Shown here: positions 44,432 to 52,083 of the stretch, one piece after another | Layout: each line of letters begins with the position of its first letter | Position numbering within the stretch: position 1 is the stretch's first letter | Assembly: GCF_014230315.1 (NCBI RefSeq) | Contig: NZ_JACLAW010000003.1 | Location: 124,001-188,000 of the forward strand | Length of the DNA: 64,000 bases | From: Novosphingobium flavum | Lineage (GTDB): Bacteria > Pseudomonadota > Alphaproteobacteria > Sphingomonadales > Sphingomonadaceae | Direction of reading: 5' to 3' | Notes under the pieces: model-generated | Database searches by the model: none | What the model was told of the DNA's origin: nothing | The model's input: only the letters and a program-made list of their open reading frames with translations | Position numbers and translations under genes: made by a program

Positions 44432-45817
44432 CTAGCGCGCCCCCTCCCGCCACAGCACCACGCGCAGCGTTTGCAGCAGGATCAGCAGGTCGAGGAAGGG
44501 CGTGTAGTTCTTGGCATAGTAGAGGTCGTATTCGAGCTTGTGCCGCGCATCCTCGATCGAGGCGCCATAGGGATAGTTGATCTGCGCCCAGCCGGTGATC
44601 CCCGGCTTCACCATGTGCCGCTCGGCGTAATACGGCAGCTTGTCCTCCAGCCCGGCCACGAATTCCGGCCGCTCCGGGCGCGGGCCGACGAAGCTCATCT
44701 CGCCCTTGAGCACCGACCAGGTCTGCGGCAGTTCGTCGATCCTGACCTTGCGGATGAAGCGCCCGATCCGCGTCACGCGCGGGTCGTTGGCCGTGGCCCA
44801 CTGGGCGCCCGCCGCCTCGGCATCGGTGCGCATGGAGCGCAGCTTGATCACGTCGAACGGCTGGCCGTAAAGCCCCACCCGGGTCTGGCGAAAGAAGGCC
44901 GGCCCCCGGCTGTCCAGCTTCACCAGCAGGGCAAAGAGCACGACCAGCGGCAGCGTCAGTGCCAGCAGCAGCAGGCTCGCGGTCACGTCGAACATCCGCT
45001 TCGCCACGCTCGAAACCGCCCGGCCCGAGGAGAACCCGTCGGAAAAGATCAGCCACGAGGGATTGACCGTGTCGAGGTCGACGCGGCCCGTCTCGCGCTC
45101 GATGAAGCTGGAGAAATCGTTGACGTGAACCCCGGCCGTCTTGATCCGGAGCAGGTCCTGCAGCGGCAGCGAATTGCGCCGTTCTTCCAGCGCCAGCACC
45201 ACTTCGCTGACCCCAAGGTTCTCGACGAAGCGCGTGAGGTTGTGAATCGCGCTGCGGTTGATCGCCTCCTCGATCACCGGGGCGCTGTCGCTCATCCCGA
45301 TGAAGCCGACGATGACGAAGCCGCTCTCCGGCCGCTCGCCCAGTTGGCGCAGACGCTCGGCCCGGTTACCCGCCCCCAGCACCAGCACCCGCCGGCGAAA
45401 GGCCGAGGCGCCAAGGATGCCGCCCACGATCAGCCGGTTGCCTACCACCATGGCGATCGACAGGCCCATCGCATAGGCCAGGGTCGAGCGCCAGAAATGC
45501 GCGCCGTTGACCACCCAGTCGACGAACGACAGCGCGATCGTGCCGAGCGAGACCGCGACCAGCAGCCGCGCGCCCGCATAGCGCAGCGAGCGCAGCGATT
45601 CGGCGTTATAGACCCCGACCGCGATCATCGCGGTCAGCATCACGGCGGCAAAGCCGAACAGTTCCCACAGATGGCCCGGACGATGCGCGAGCGCTATGCC
45701 GATCTGCCCGGCTCGCACACGCCAGCCCAGTTCGGCCGCCAGTGCCAGCAGGGCCAGGTCGAACAGACCGAGCAACAGCACTGCGTGCGGGATATAGTGT
45801 TTGAAGAGGCGAACCAT
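44432..45817 (-). CDS. TIGR03013-type PEP-CTERM-associated sugar transferase (initiating glycosyltransferase)
   Basis: A 461-residue membrane protein. Four to five N-terminal helices precede a Rossmann-like CoA-binding segment ([19 protein letters not shown] near 140). The C-terminal bacterial sugar-transferase domain begins near 265 ([20 protein letters not shown]). It contains [33 protein letters not shown] and [15 protein letters not shown]. It moves the first sugar-1-phosphate onto undecaprenyl phosphate to start an exopolysaccharide. Members of this subfamily sit in exosortase loci, as here with prsK/prsR. ATG 45817; an in-frame ATG at 45856 is less likely. Upstream lies a candidate sigma-54 promoter. 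Confidence 0.9.
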   Translation of the reverse strand: MVRLFKHYIPHAVLLLGLFDLALLALAAELGWRVRAGQIGIALAHRPGHLWELFGFAAVMLTAMIAVGVYNAESLRSLRYAGARLLVAVSLGTIALSFVDWVVNGAHFWRSTLAYAMGLSIAMVVGNRLIVGGILGASAFRRRVLVLGAGNRAERLRQLGERPESGFVIVGFIGMSDSAPVIEEAINRSAIHNLTRFVENLGVSEVVLALEERRNSLPLQDLLRIKTAGVHVNDFSSFIERETGRVDLDTVNPSWLIFSDGFSSGRAVSSVAKRMFDVTASLLLLALTLPLVVLFALLVKLDSRGPAFFRQTRVGLYGQPFDVIKLRSMRTDAEAAGAQWATANDPRVTRIGRFIRKVRIDELPQTWSVLKGEMSFVGPRPERPEFVAGLEDKLPYYAERHMVKPGITGWAQINYPYGASIEDARHKLEYDLYYAKNYTPFLDLLILLQTLRVVLWREGAR

Positions 45818-45858
45818 TTCCCCGCCGGCGCAGCACCCGGACAATCCGGGCTTCACAC

Positions 45859-45875
45859 GGCAGGACTAGGCCCAA
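45859..45875 (-). promoter_or_regulatory. Candidate sigma-54 (-24/-12) promoter
   Basis: The reverse strand reads TTGGGCCTAGTCCTGCC, with the obligatory GG-N10-GC spacing (GG at 45873-45872, GC at 45861-45860). It lies 42 bases before the sugar-transferase ATG. A direct repeat GTAAAT (45879-45884 and 45890-45895, forward strand) abuts it and may bind a regulator such as PrsR. The match to TGGCAC-N5-TTGC is partial. Confidence 0.4.
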
Positions 45876-45986
45876 GGGGTAAATTGTCGGTAAATCTGAC
45901 AGTGCCCTGAAAGGCATTTTGTGACGGAAATCCGCGATTTGCGGCGCACCGATACAGTCGTTTGTCGGCCGGGTTTACAAGCGGAA

Positions 45987-46017
45987 ACGCCGCCGGGGGG
46001 ATCACCGCCGGCGGCGT
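45987..46017 (-). terminator. Hairpin downstream of the 91-residue membrane protein gene
   Basis: ACGCCGCCGG (45987-45996) pairs with CCGGCGGCGT (46008-46017) around an 11-base loop. It is followed on the reverse strand by a short TTT. Ten bases past the stop. Confidence 0.6.
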
Positions 46018-46026
46018 CGGGGTAAA

Positions 46027-46302
46027 TCAGTTCTTGCTCGCGTTGTTGGCGGCGTCCTGCGCGGCTTCGCCCGCGCTCTGGGCAGCGTTGCCAACGTCCT
46101 TGGCGGCATCGCCGACATTGTTGGCCGCGGCGGTGATCGCATTGTCCTTGGCGATCTGGCTGTCATTGCTGCGGCTGAAGAACCAGATGCCCGCGATCAG
46201 GGCGAGAACGAGGATCACGGCAATCGCCCAACCGGCGCCGCCTCCGCTCTTCTCGCGGATGATCGTGGTCTCATGCGGAGTGGATACGACTTCGTCTGCC
46301 AT
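46027..46302 (-). CDS. Small single-pass membrane protein with Ala/Asn heptad repeats
   Basis: A 91-residue protein with a polar N-terminus (about 25 residues) and one membrane helix (AIAVILVLALIAGIWFF, about 26-42). The tail contains three near-identical heptads (VGDAAKD, VGNAAQS, AGEAAQD) and ends NNASKN. The tail is probably an amphipathic helix, like stress-protein (LEA/YtxH-type) repeats. No catalytic motif. Monocistronic, between tRNA-Leu and the sugar-transferase unit, with a hairpin after the stop. Function unknown. Confidence 0.75.
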   Translation of the reverse strand: MADEVVSTPHETTIIREKSGGGAGWAIAVILVLALIAGIWFFSRSNDSQIAKDNAITAAANNVGDAAKDVGNAAQSAGEAAQDAANNASKN

Positions 46303-46372
46303 GGGATATCCCCTAATTTGGTGTCAGGGGGAAAATGCGCAGGCAGCACGGATAGTTCCGGCTCGAAAAGTG

Positions 46373-46456
46373 TGGTGCCCCTGGCCCGACTCGAACGGGC
46401 ACGGATTTCTCCAACCGATTTTGAGTCGGTCGCGTCTACCATTCCACCACAGGGGC
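46373..46456 (-). tRNA. tRNA-Leu (anticodon CAA)
   Basis: 84 bases with encoded CCA. Acceptor arms GCCCCTG and CAGGGGC pair perfectly. The anticodon loop CTCAAAA gives anticodon CAA, reading UUG. A long variable arm, as expected for class II tRNAs, and the T-loop GTTCGAGTC are present. Confidence 0.95.
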
Positions 46457-46501
46457 ACTGTGCGGGAGGGGGCTTAGCCGCCCTTCCCCCGCACTGCAAT
46501 C

Positions 46502-47320
46502 TTACTTGAGCGCTCCGGCGACCAGCTTGTGCAGCCGGGCGTGAAGGGCATCGTTGGCGGCCAGAACCTGATCGGCGCAGATCGCCTCGGACTGGCCCTT
46601 GAAGTTCGACACGAAACCGCCAGCCTCGCGCACCAGCAGGCAGCCCGCCGCGCTGTCCCACGATTTCAGCCCGGTTTCCCAGAACCCGTCGTAGCGGCCA
46701 GCGGCCACCCAGGCGAGGTCGAGCGCGGCCGAACCGAAGCGGCGGATGCCGGCCACGTTGGGACCGATGGCCGCGAAGATCTTCGACCATTCGACGAAAT
46801 CGCCATGCCCGGCGAACGGAATGCCCGTCGCGATCAGCGCCTCGTCAAGGTGGCGACGCGAGGAAACGCGAAGACGCGCATCCTGCAGCCAGGCCCCGCG
46901 GGTCTTTTCTGCCCAGAAGCTCTCGTCGGTGATCGGCTGATAGACCAGCGCGGCCGTAACGTCGCCCCAGCCACGCCCGTCCAGCGTCGGTTCCTGCACC
47001 GCGATCGAGATCGCGAAGTGCGGGATGCCGTGGAGAAAGTTGCTGGTCCCGTCGAGCGGATCGACGATGAAGCGCGGCTTGCCCTCCTCACCGGGCAGCC
47101 AACCCGATTCCTCGAGCAGGAAGCCCCAGTCGGGCCGGGCCGCCTTGAGCTCTTCCCAGATCGTGCGCTCGGCCGCCCGATCCGCCTTGGAGACGAAGTC
47201 GGCCGGGCCCTTGCGGCTGACCTGGAGGTGCTCGATCTCGCCGAAATCGCGGCGAAGACGCTGCCCGGCCTTGCGGGCAGCCTTCTCCATGACGCGGATC
47301 AGGCCGGAAATGACTGCCAT
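46502..47320 (-). CDS. suhB: Inositol monophosphatase family protein
   Basis: A 272-residue Mg-dependent phosphatase. Metal sites are LLEESG near 68, DPLDGTSNFLHGIPHF near 87 (IMPase motif 1) and SWDSAAGCLLVREAGG near 220 (motif 2). It hydrolyses myo-inositol phosphates in vitro; in bacteria SuhB also binds the rRNA antitermination complex. It starts four bases after the efp stop and is co-transcribed. Symbol by family resemblance. Confidence 0.9.
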   Translation of the reverse strand: MAVISGLIRVMEKAARKAGQRLRRDFGEIEHLQVSRKGPADFVSKADRAAERTIWEELKAARPDWGFLLEESGWLPGEEGKPRFIVDPLDGTSNFLHGIPHFAISIAVQEPTLDGRGWGDVTAALVYQPITDESFWAEKTRGAWLQDARLRVSSRRHLDEALIATGIPFAGHGDFVEWSKIFAAIGPNVAGIRRFGSAALDLAWVAAGRYDGFWETGLKSWDSAAGCLLVREAGGFVSNFKGQSEAICADQVLAANDALHARLHKLVAGALK

Positions 47321-47324
47321 GGGA

Positions 47325-47891
47325 TCAGTTGGCCTTGCCGACGTAGGTCCGATCGTAAACGTCGACCACGATACGGGTGCCGCTCTCGATGTGCGGCGGA
47401 ACCATCACGCGCACGCCGTTGTCGAGGATCGCCGGCTTGTAGGACGAGGAAGCGGTCTGCCCCTTCACCACTGCGTCGGCTTCCACGATGGTCGCTTCCA
47501 CCTGCTCCGGCAGCTGCACCGAGATCGGACGCTCGTCGTACATTTCAAGCAGCACGGTCATGCCGTCCTGCAGGAAGGCATCGGCCCCGCCGAGAAGATC
47601 CTTGGGCAGGTTGATCTGGTCGTAGGTTTCCACGTCCATGAACACCAGGTCGTCGCCCTCGGCATAAAGGAACTGGAAGTCCTTGGTATCGAGGCGCACG
47701 CGCTCGACCGTGTCGGCGCTGCGGAAGCGGACGTTGGTCTTGCGGCCGTCGATCAGGTTCTTCATCTCGACCTGCATGAAGGCGCCGCCCTTGCCCGGCT
47801 GGGTGTGCTGGGTCTTGGCGACCTTCCAGATGCCCTTTTCATATTCAAGGATATTGCCGGGGCGGATGTCGACGCCGCTGATCTTCGCCAT
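47325..47891 (-). CDS. efp: Elongation factor P
   Basis: A 188-residue three-barrel translation factor that rescues ribosomes stalled at proline runs. Lys34 in [10 protein letters not shown] is the residue that is post-translationally modified in other bacteria. [14 protein letters not shown] and the C-terminal signature region [21 protein letters not shown] are present. ATG 47891 is set by the family start [12 protein letters not shown]. No modification enzyme (EpmA or EarP) is seen nearby. Forms an operon with suhB. Confidence 0.96.
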   Translation of the reverse strand: MAKISGVDIRPGNILEYEKGIWKVAKTQHTQPGKGGAFMQVEMKNLIDGRKTNVRFRSADTVERVRLDTKDFQFLYAEGDDLVFMDVETYDQINLPKDLLGGADAFLQDGMTVLLEMYDERPISVQLPEQVEATIVEADAVVKGQTASSSYKPAILDNGVRVMVPPHIESGTRIVVDVYDRTYVGKAN

Positions 47892-48025
47892 GGGAGGTGC
47901 CTTCGAGTTGAGAAAGAGCGACAAGCGTCGCGTTCAAGCCGCGCCCCTTAGCCGAGCGGCGCGCCAAGGACAAGCGGCGGGACAAGCGGTGGAACAGACT
48001 GGCCGGCGGTGCTAGGAACCAGCCG

Positions 48026-48388
48026 ATGAACCGCGCCGTCCTCCTTGCCGTCCTTATAGCCCTTCCCTCCGCCGCCCCGGCCGCTCCGGGCGGCCCGCTC
48101 GGCTTCCTGCCGCAGGGCCGCTATGCCTGCGAGACGGGGGGCGATGCGACCGGCGCGGCGGGCCTTGCCCATCCCGAGATGGATTTCACCATCACCCGCG
48201 GCTCCTCCTACCGCACGGCCAAAGGCAAGGGTATCTACCTGTTCACCGGAGACCGGCTGGTTTTCACCTCCGGCCCGTTCGAGGGCCTGAAGATTCGCCG
48301 GGTTCGCGAGAATTTCCTCCGCTTTTCAAAGGCCGATGGGTCTGACGGCGACATGCGCTGCGTCCGCCGCCCCGGTTCCCACGGCTGA
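48026..48388 (+). CDS. Small secreted hypothetical protein
   Basis: A 120-residue protein with a signal peptide (MNRAVLLAVLIALPSAAPA, residues 1-19). The mature part is about 100 residues with two Cys (near 35 and 111) that may form a disulphide. LPQGRYACETGG and RLVFTSGPFEGLKIRRV look like a small beta-domain. Similar short secreted proteins occur in sphingomonads; the function is not known. Divergent from efp and convergent with the L,D-transpeptidase. Confidence 0.7.
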   Translation: MNRAVLLAVLIALPSAAPAAPGGPLGFLPQGRYACETGGDATGAAGLAHPEMDFTITRGSSYRTAKGKGIYLFTGDRLVFTSGPFEGLKIRRVRENFLRFSKADGSDGDMRCVRRPGSHG

Positions 48389-48402
48389 ACCGGCGGTGCT
48401 GC

Positions 48403-49431
48403 TCATTCCTTGAACAGCACCTCGGTCCCCGGGTGGACCATCTGCGCCAGCCGCGCCACGTCCCAGTTGGTCAGGCGCACGCAGCCATGGCTCTCGGCCC
48501 GCCCGATGGTTTCCGGCGCCGGGGTTCCGTGAATGCCGTAGTGTGGCTTGGACAGGTCGAGCCAGACCACGCCCACCGGCCCGTTCGGCCCCGGCGGCAG
48601 GGTTGCCGCCTTGTCCCCCGGGCCTGCGTCCCAGAACAGATCCGGGTTGTAGTGAAACTTTGGATTGCGATCGACCACGAGGATTTTCCACTTGCCCAGC
48701 GGCAGCGGATCGTGCTCCGAGCCCATCGTCGCGGTAAAGGCCGCCACCAGCGTCCCCTGCGCGTCGTAGGCCCTGAGCACGCCTTTCGACTTGCTCACCT
48801 CCACCCGGTCGACCCTCGGCTGCAAGCTGCTGACGCCGAGGTTGGACAGCGTCGCCGGCCAGTCCGGCGAACCCTCGGGCGGTGCCGGATCGACTTGCGG
48901 ATCGGCCACGTCGGGCACGGTGATCTGCTGTCCGGCGGCAAAGGCCTTGCCGGGATTGAGCTGCTTCAGAACATCCGGTGTGGTGTGGAACCGCTCGGCC
49001 AGCTTCTCTTCGAGCGAGGCATAGCCCAGTTCGGTCATCTTCGCCTGATCGGCCGGCTCCCTGGGCACCGGCACGAAGGGACCGCGTGCGAAGTCCGGCT
49101 GGATCGTCACCACCCGCGTCGCGGCAACGCTGCCCGCCTGGGCCAGCCCGCCCCGGGTCGCCGCGTCGACCTCGCCGGTCACGGGATAGCCATTGGCATC
49201 CTGAAAGGCCTCCAGCGCATTGCGGGTCGAAAGCCCCATCCGCCCGTCGAGCACGCCGGGGGTAAACCCGATCCGGTCGAGCGCGACCTGGACCTGCAGC
49301 AATCCGCTATCGATATTGGTGACCGGCGCAGGCGCGCTTGTGGCCGTTTCAGTGCTTTCGGGCTTGGGTGAAGGCTGGCGCTGACAGGCCCCGAGGGCGA
49401 TCAGCAGGGCGGCAGAAATCAGGATACGCAT
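48403..49431 (-). CDS. L,D-transpeptidase (YkuD) lipoprotein with peptidoglycan-binding domain
   Basis: A 342-residue lipoprotein with lipobox LGAC (Cys15). A PG_binding_1 domain lies at about 42-95 (VQVALDRIGFTPGVLDG). A LysM-like stretch follows (about 135-180; LEEKLAERFHTTPDVLKQLN). The YkuD domain runs from about 205 with the catalytic motif SHGCVRLTNWDVARL (Cys near 316) and HYGIHGTP. It cross-links meso-DAP residues or anchors proteins in the cell wall. Complete catalytic set. Single gene. Confidence 0.92.
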   Translation of the reverse strand: MRILISAALLIALGACQRQPSPKPESTETATSAPAPVTNIDSGLLQVQVALDRIGFTPGVLDGRMGLSTRNALEAFQDANGYPVTGEVDAATRGGLAQAGSVAATRVVTIQPDFARGPFVPVPREPADQAKMTELGYASLEEKLAERFHTTPDVLKQLNPGKAFAAGQQITVPDVADPQVDPAPPEGSPDWPATLSNLGVSSLQPRVDRVEVSKSKGVLRAYDAQGTLVAAFTATMGSEHDPLPLGKWKILVVDRNPKFHYNPDLFWDAGPGDKAATLPPGPNGPVGVVWLDLSKPHYGIHGTPAPETIGRAESHGCVRLTNWDVARLAQMVHPGTEVLFKE

Positions 49432-49479
49432 CGAACAGCAACGCGCGAACCCCGCCCTGCGTTTCCGGCCCGCCTCCCG

Positions 49480-50118
49480 TCAGGCGATCCCCAGCGCCTT
49501 GCCGAATGCGGCAACCGCCGCCGCCTCATCCCCGTTCCAGACCGCGCCGGACGCGGCGATGAAGTCCGCCCCGGCCTCGGCCAGCCCGGCGCAATTGTCC
49601 GGCGTCATCCCGCCGATCGCCACGCAAGGCAGCTCGAAGAAGGTCTGCCACCAGGTCAGGATGTCGGGCTCGGCGCGGTGCTTGGTTTCCTTGGTCGTGG
49701 TCGGAAAAAAGGCCCCGAAGGCGACATAGTCCGCCCCTGCCTCGCCCGCGTCCATCGCCATGTGGCGGCTGTCATGGCAGGTCACGCCGATCTGGGCATT
49801 GCGCCCCAGCCGGTCGCGCGCTTCCTGCACCGAACCGTCTTCCTGCCCCAGATGCACACCGTCGGCCCCGAGGCGCTTGGCTAGGCTGATCGAGTCGTTG
49901 ACGATGAAAGCCACTTCCCGATCGGCACAGAGCCTCAGCAGCGGCTCGGCCAGCCGCGCCGCCTCGTGCTCGTCCAGCCCTTTCACCCGGTACTGGAAAG
50001 CCGCCACCGGTCCGCCGTCGAGCGCACGGGCAAGCCGGTCGGCAAACCCGCCACTCACGTCGAGCGGCGAGATCAGGTAAAGCTGGGTGGGCAGGCGTTC
50101 GCGCGGTTCCTTGGACAT
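49480..50118 (-). CDS. thiE: Thiamine phosphate synthase
   Basis: A 212-residue TIM barrel that joins HMP-pyrophosphate and thiazole phosphate. Signatures are QYRVKGLDEHEAARLAEPL near 42, FIVNDSISLAKRLGADGVHLGQED near 72 (binding Asp and Gln), DYVAFGAFFPTTTK and VAIGGMTPDNC. The Arg in QYR sits where many ThiE proteins have QxR. ATG 50118 starts the family alignment; the open frame upstream overlaps a divergent gene. No TPP riboswitch is recognisable in the 66-base gap. Confidence 0.92.
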   Translation of the reverse strand: MSKEPRERLPTQLYLISPLDVSGGFADRLARALDGGPVAAFQYRVKGLDEHEAARLAEPLLRLCADREVAFIVNDSISLAKRLGADGVHLGQEDGSVQEARDRLGRNAQIGVTCHDSRHMAMDAGEAGADYVAFGAFFPTTTKETKHRAEPDILTWWQTFFELPCVAIGGMTPDNCAGLAEAGADFIAASGAVWNGDEAAAVAAFGKALGIA

Positions 50119-50184
50119 GGGTGGCCCTCTAGCCCAGCAAGCCGCTTTCGGGAACACTTCATCGCAGGCAGCCGTTCCTCCCCC

Positions 50185-50556
50185 ATGAACCGCCGCGCCC
50201 TCCTCGCCCTTGCCCCTCTGGCCGCCCTGTCCGGTTGCATCACCTTTCACACGGTGAACGACGGCGTGGTCCGCGCCCGGATCGGCGAAACCGTCCGCGT
50301 CGGGGTGATGGCGGTCAAGCCCGAGGCTCTGCTCGAGGACAGCCGCTGCCCGTCAGGCGTGCAATGCGTCTGGGCAGGCCGGGTCCGGATTGCCGCCCTG
50401 GTCGATGGATCGCCGGTCGAACTGACCCTCGGCGAGGCCAAACCCCTGCCCCAGGGCCGCCTGACGCTGGTCGAAGTCTATCCCGCCCGCCAGAAGGACA
50501 CGACGCTTTACCCCGACGAATACCGCTTCGGCTTCACCGCTTCTGACCAGCAGTGA
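50185..50556 (+). CDS. Small lipoprotein of unknown function
   Basis: A 123-residue lipoprotein: Arg-rich start MNRRALLALAPLAALSGC with lipobox LSGC (Cys18). The mature part has two further Cys (SRCPSGVQCVWAGRVRI), in a segment that recurs in a family of short lipoproteins with a C-x5-C-x-W-AG motif. No enzyme motif. Convergent with the EVE-domain gene (7-base gap). A longer frame upstream belongs to the antisense of thiE. Confidence 0.75.
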   Translation: MNRRALLALAPLAALSGCITFHTVNDGVVRARIGETVRVGVMAVKPEALLEDSRCPSGVQCVWAGRVRIAALVDGSPVELTLGEAKPLPQGRLTLVEVYPARQKDTTLYPDEYRFGFTASDQQ

Positions 50557-50563
50557 GGCTGAC

Positions 50564-50992
50564 TTACTCGCCCGCCATCTCCAGCACCTTGGCCCATTCT
50601 TCCGGCCGGATCTCGGCCACCGAAAGCCGCGAAAGCCGCACCAGCTCACACTCGGCAAGAGCCGGCTCGGCCTTGATCGCCGCCAGCGTCACCGGCTGCT
50701 TCAGCTTGCGCACCGCTTTAACCTTCACGCAGGCCCACTTGCCTTCGGGGTCGGTCGGATCGGTCAGCCCGCCCCGGCTGATCTCGGCGATGCCCACGAT
50801 CTCCTTGCCGATGTTCGAATGGTAGAAGAAGGCCTGGTCGCCCGGCTGCATGGCGCGCAGGTTGTTGGCCGCGCGGTGGTTGCGCACCCCGTCCCAGGTC
50901 CCCTCGCCCTCGGCCACGAGATCGTCCCAGCTATAGGCATCCGGCTCCGACTTCATCAGCCAGAGACGGGCGGAATTCGCAGTTTTTCCCAT
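50564..50992 (-). CDS. EVE-domain protein (PUA/YTH-like fold)
   Basis: A 142-residue EVE protein. LWLMKSEPDAYSWDDL is the family signature, followed by GTWDGVRNHRAANNLRAM and DQAFFYHSN, then IVGIAEISRGGLTDPT. EVE domains read modified bases in DNA or RNA and often appear near restriction or RNA-modification genes; none lies here. Start choice is between ATG 50992 and ATG 51001 (three residues more). Divergent from the oxygenase gene. Confidence 0.9.
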   Translation of the reverse strand: MGKTANSARLWLMKSEPDAYSWDDLVAEGEGTWDGVRNHRAANNLRAMQPGDQAFFYHSNIGKEIVGIAEISRGGLTDPTDPEGKWACVKVKAVRKLKQPVTLAAIKAEPALAECELVRLSRLSVAEIRPEEWAKVLEMAGE

Positions 50993-51066
50993 GTAACTCA
51001 TGCCCTCGCGCGCTATATCGCAGTGTTCGGAGCGCCATATCTCCAACCACGGGACGATTGACAAGC

Positions 51067-52005
51067 ATGGACCTCGCCGCCCTTCCGGTACTCTCGCTGG
51101 CCGACGACCCGCAGCGCTTCTCCGATGAGATCGGCGCCTCGTTCCGCCAGTTCGGCTTCGCCATGGTCAAGGACCACGGCCTCGACCCCGATCTGGTAGC
51201 CAGCGCGTGGCGGCTCACGGAAGAATTCTTCGCCCTGCCCGAAGCGGAAAAGCGCTCCTACATCCTCTCCGGCAAGGGCGGCGCACGGGGCTATACCGCC
51301 TTCGGCACCGAGATCGCCAAGGGCGCGAAGATCAGCGATCTCAAGGAGTTCTGGCACGTCGGGCGCGAACTGCCCGCCGGCCACCCGCTCGCCTCGGATT
51401 CAATGCCGCCCAACGTCTGGCCCTCCCGGCCCGAAGGCTTCCGCGAAACCTTCGAGCCGCTTTTCGCCGCATTCGACGCGGCCGGCGCCACGATCCTTTC
51501 GCGCATTGCGATCCACCTCGGTCTCGCGGCGAACTGGTTCGACCCGGCGATTGAGGACGGCAACTCGGTCCTGCGCCTGCTGCACTATCCCCCGATTCCA
51601 GGCGATGCCCACGGCGCCATCCGCGCCGGCGCGCATGAAGACATCAACCTGATCACCCTCCTGCTCGGGGCCGAGGAAGCCGGGCTCGAACTCCTCACCC
51701 GCGAAGGCAACTGGATCTCCGTCTCCCCGCCGCCCGGCGCCCTGGTGGTCAACATCGGCGACATGCTGCAGCGGCTGACCAACCACGTCCTGCCCTCGAC
51801 CACGCACCGCGTCCGCAACCCCGATAGCGAGCGCAGCCGCTACAGCCGCTACTCGATGCCGTTTTTCCTCCACCTGCGCAGCGATTTCCCTTTCGTAACC
51901 CTGCCCGAATGCATCACCCCCGAAAATCCCGACCGCTACCCGGTCTCGATCACGGCGGACGACTACCTGCAGGAACGGCTGCGCGAAATCGGCCTTAAAA
52001 TGTAA
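51067..52005 (+). CDS. Isopenicillin-N-synthase-like 2-oxoglutarate/Fe(II) dioxygenase
   Basis: A 312-residue non-haem iron oxygenase. The N-terminal DIOX_N domain has SFRQFGFAMVKDHGL near 27 and ALPEAEKRSYILSGKGGARGY. The 2OG-Fe domain holds the metal triad: HED in AGAHEDINLITLLLG and the distal His in STTHRVRNP. Arg-x-Ser for oxoglutarate is in RYSMPFFLHL. Oxidises a small substrate that cannot be read from sequence. ATG 51067 is preferred over a TTG three codons upstream. Single gene. Confidence 0.9.
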   Translation: MDLAALPVLSLADDPQRFSDEIGASFRQFGFAMVKDHGLDPDLVASAWRLTEEFFALPEAEKRSYILSGKGGARGYTAFGTEIAKGAKISDLKEFWHVGRELPAGHPLASDSMPPNVWPSRPEGFRETFEPLFAAFDAAGATILSRIAIHLGLAANWFDPAIEDGNSVLRLLHYPPIPGDAHGAIRAGAHEDINLITLLLGAEEAGLELLTREGNWISVSPPPGALVVNIGDMLQRLTNHVLPSTTHRVRNPDSERSRYSRYSMPFFLHLRSDFPFVTLPECITPENPDRYPVSITADDYLQERLREIGLKM

Positions 52006-52083
52006 TGGCCTACCGTCTTTTCCACGCCCCGCCCGCACGAGGATTAACCGAACCTCAACCCTGATCGGCCAAATGTTTCCAGC

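Noticed and set aside
50119..50184. Possible TPP riboswitch before thiE
   Set aside because: The gap is 66 bases and lacks the CTGAGA-type THI box; too short for the element.
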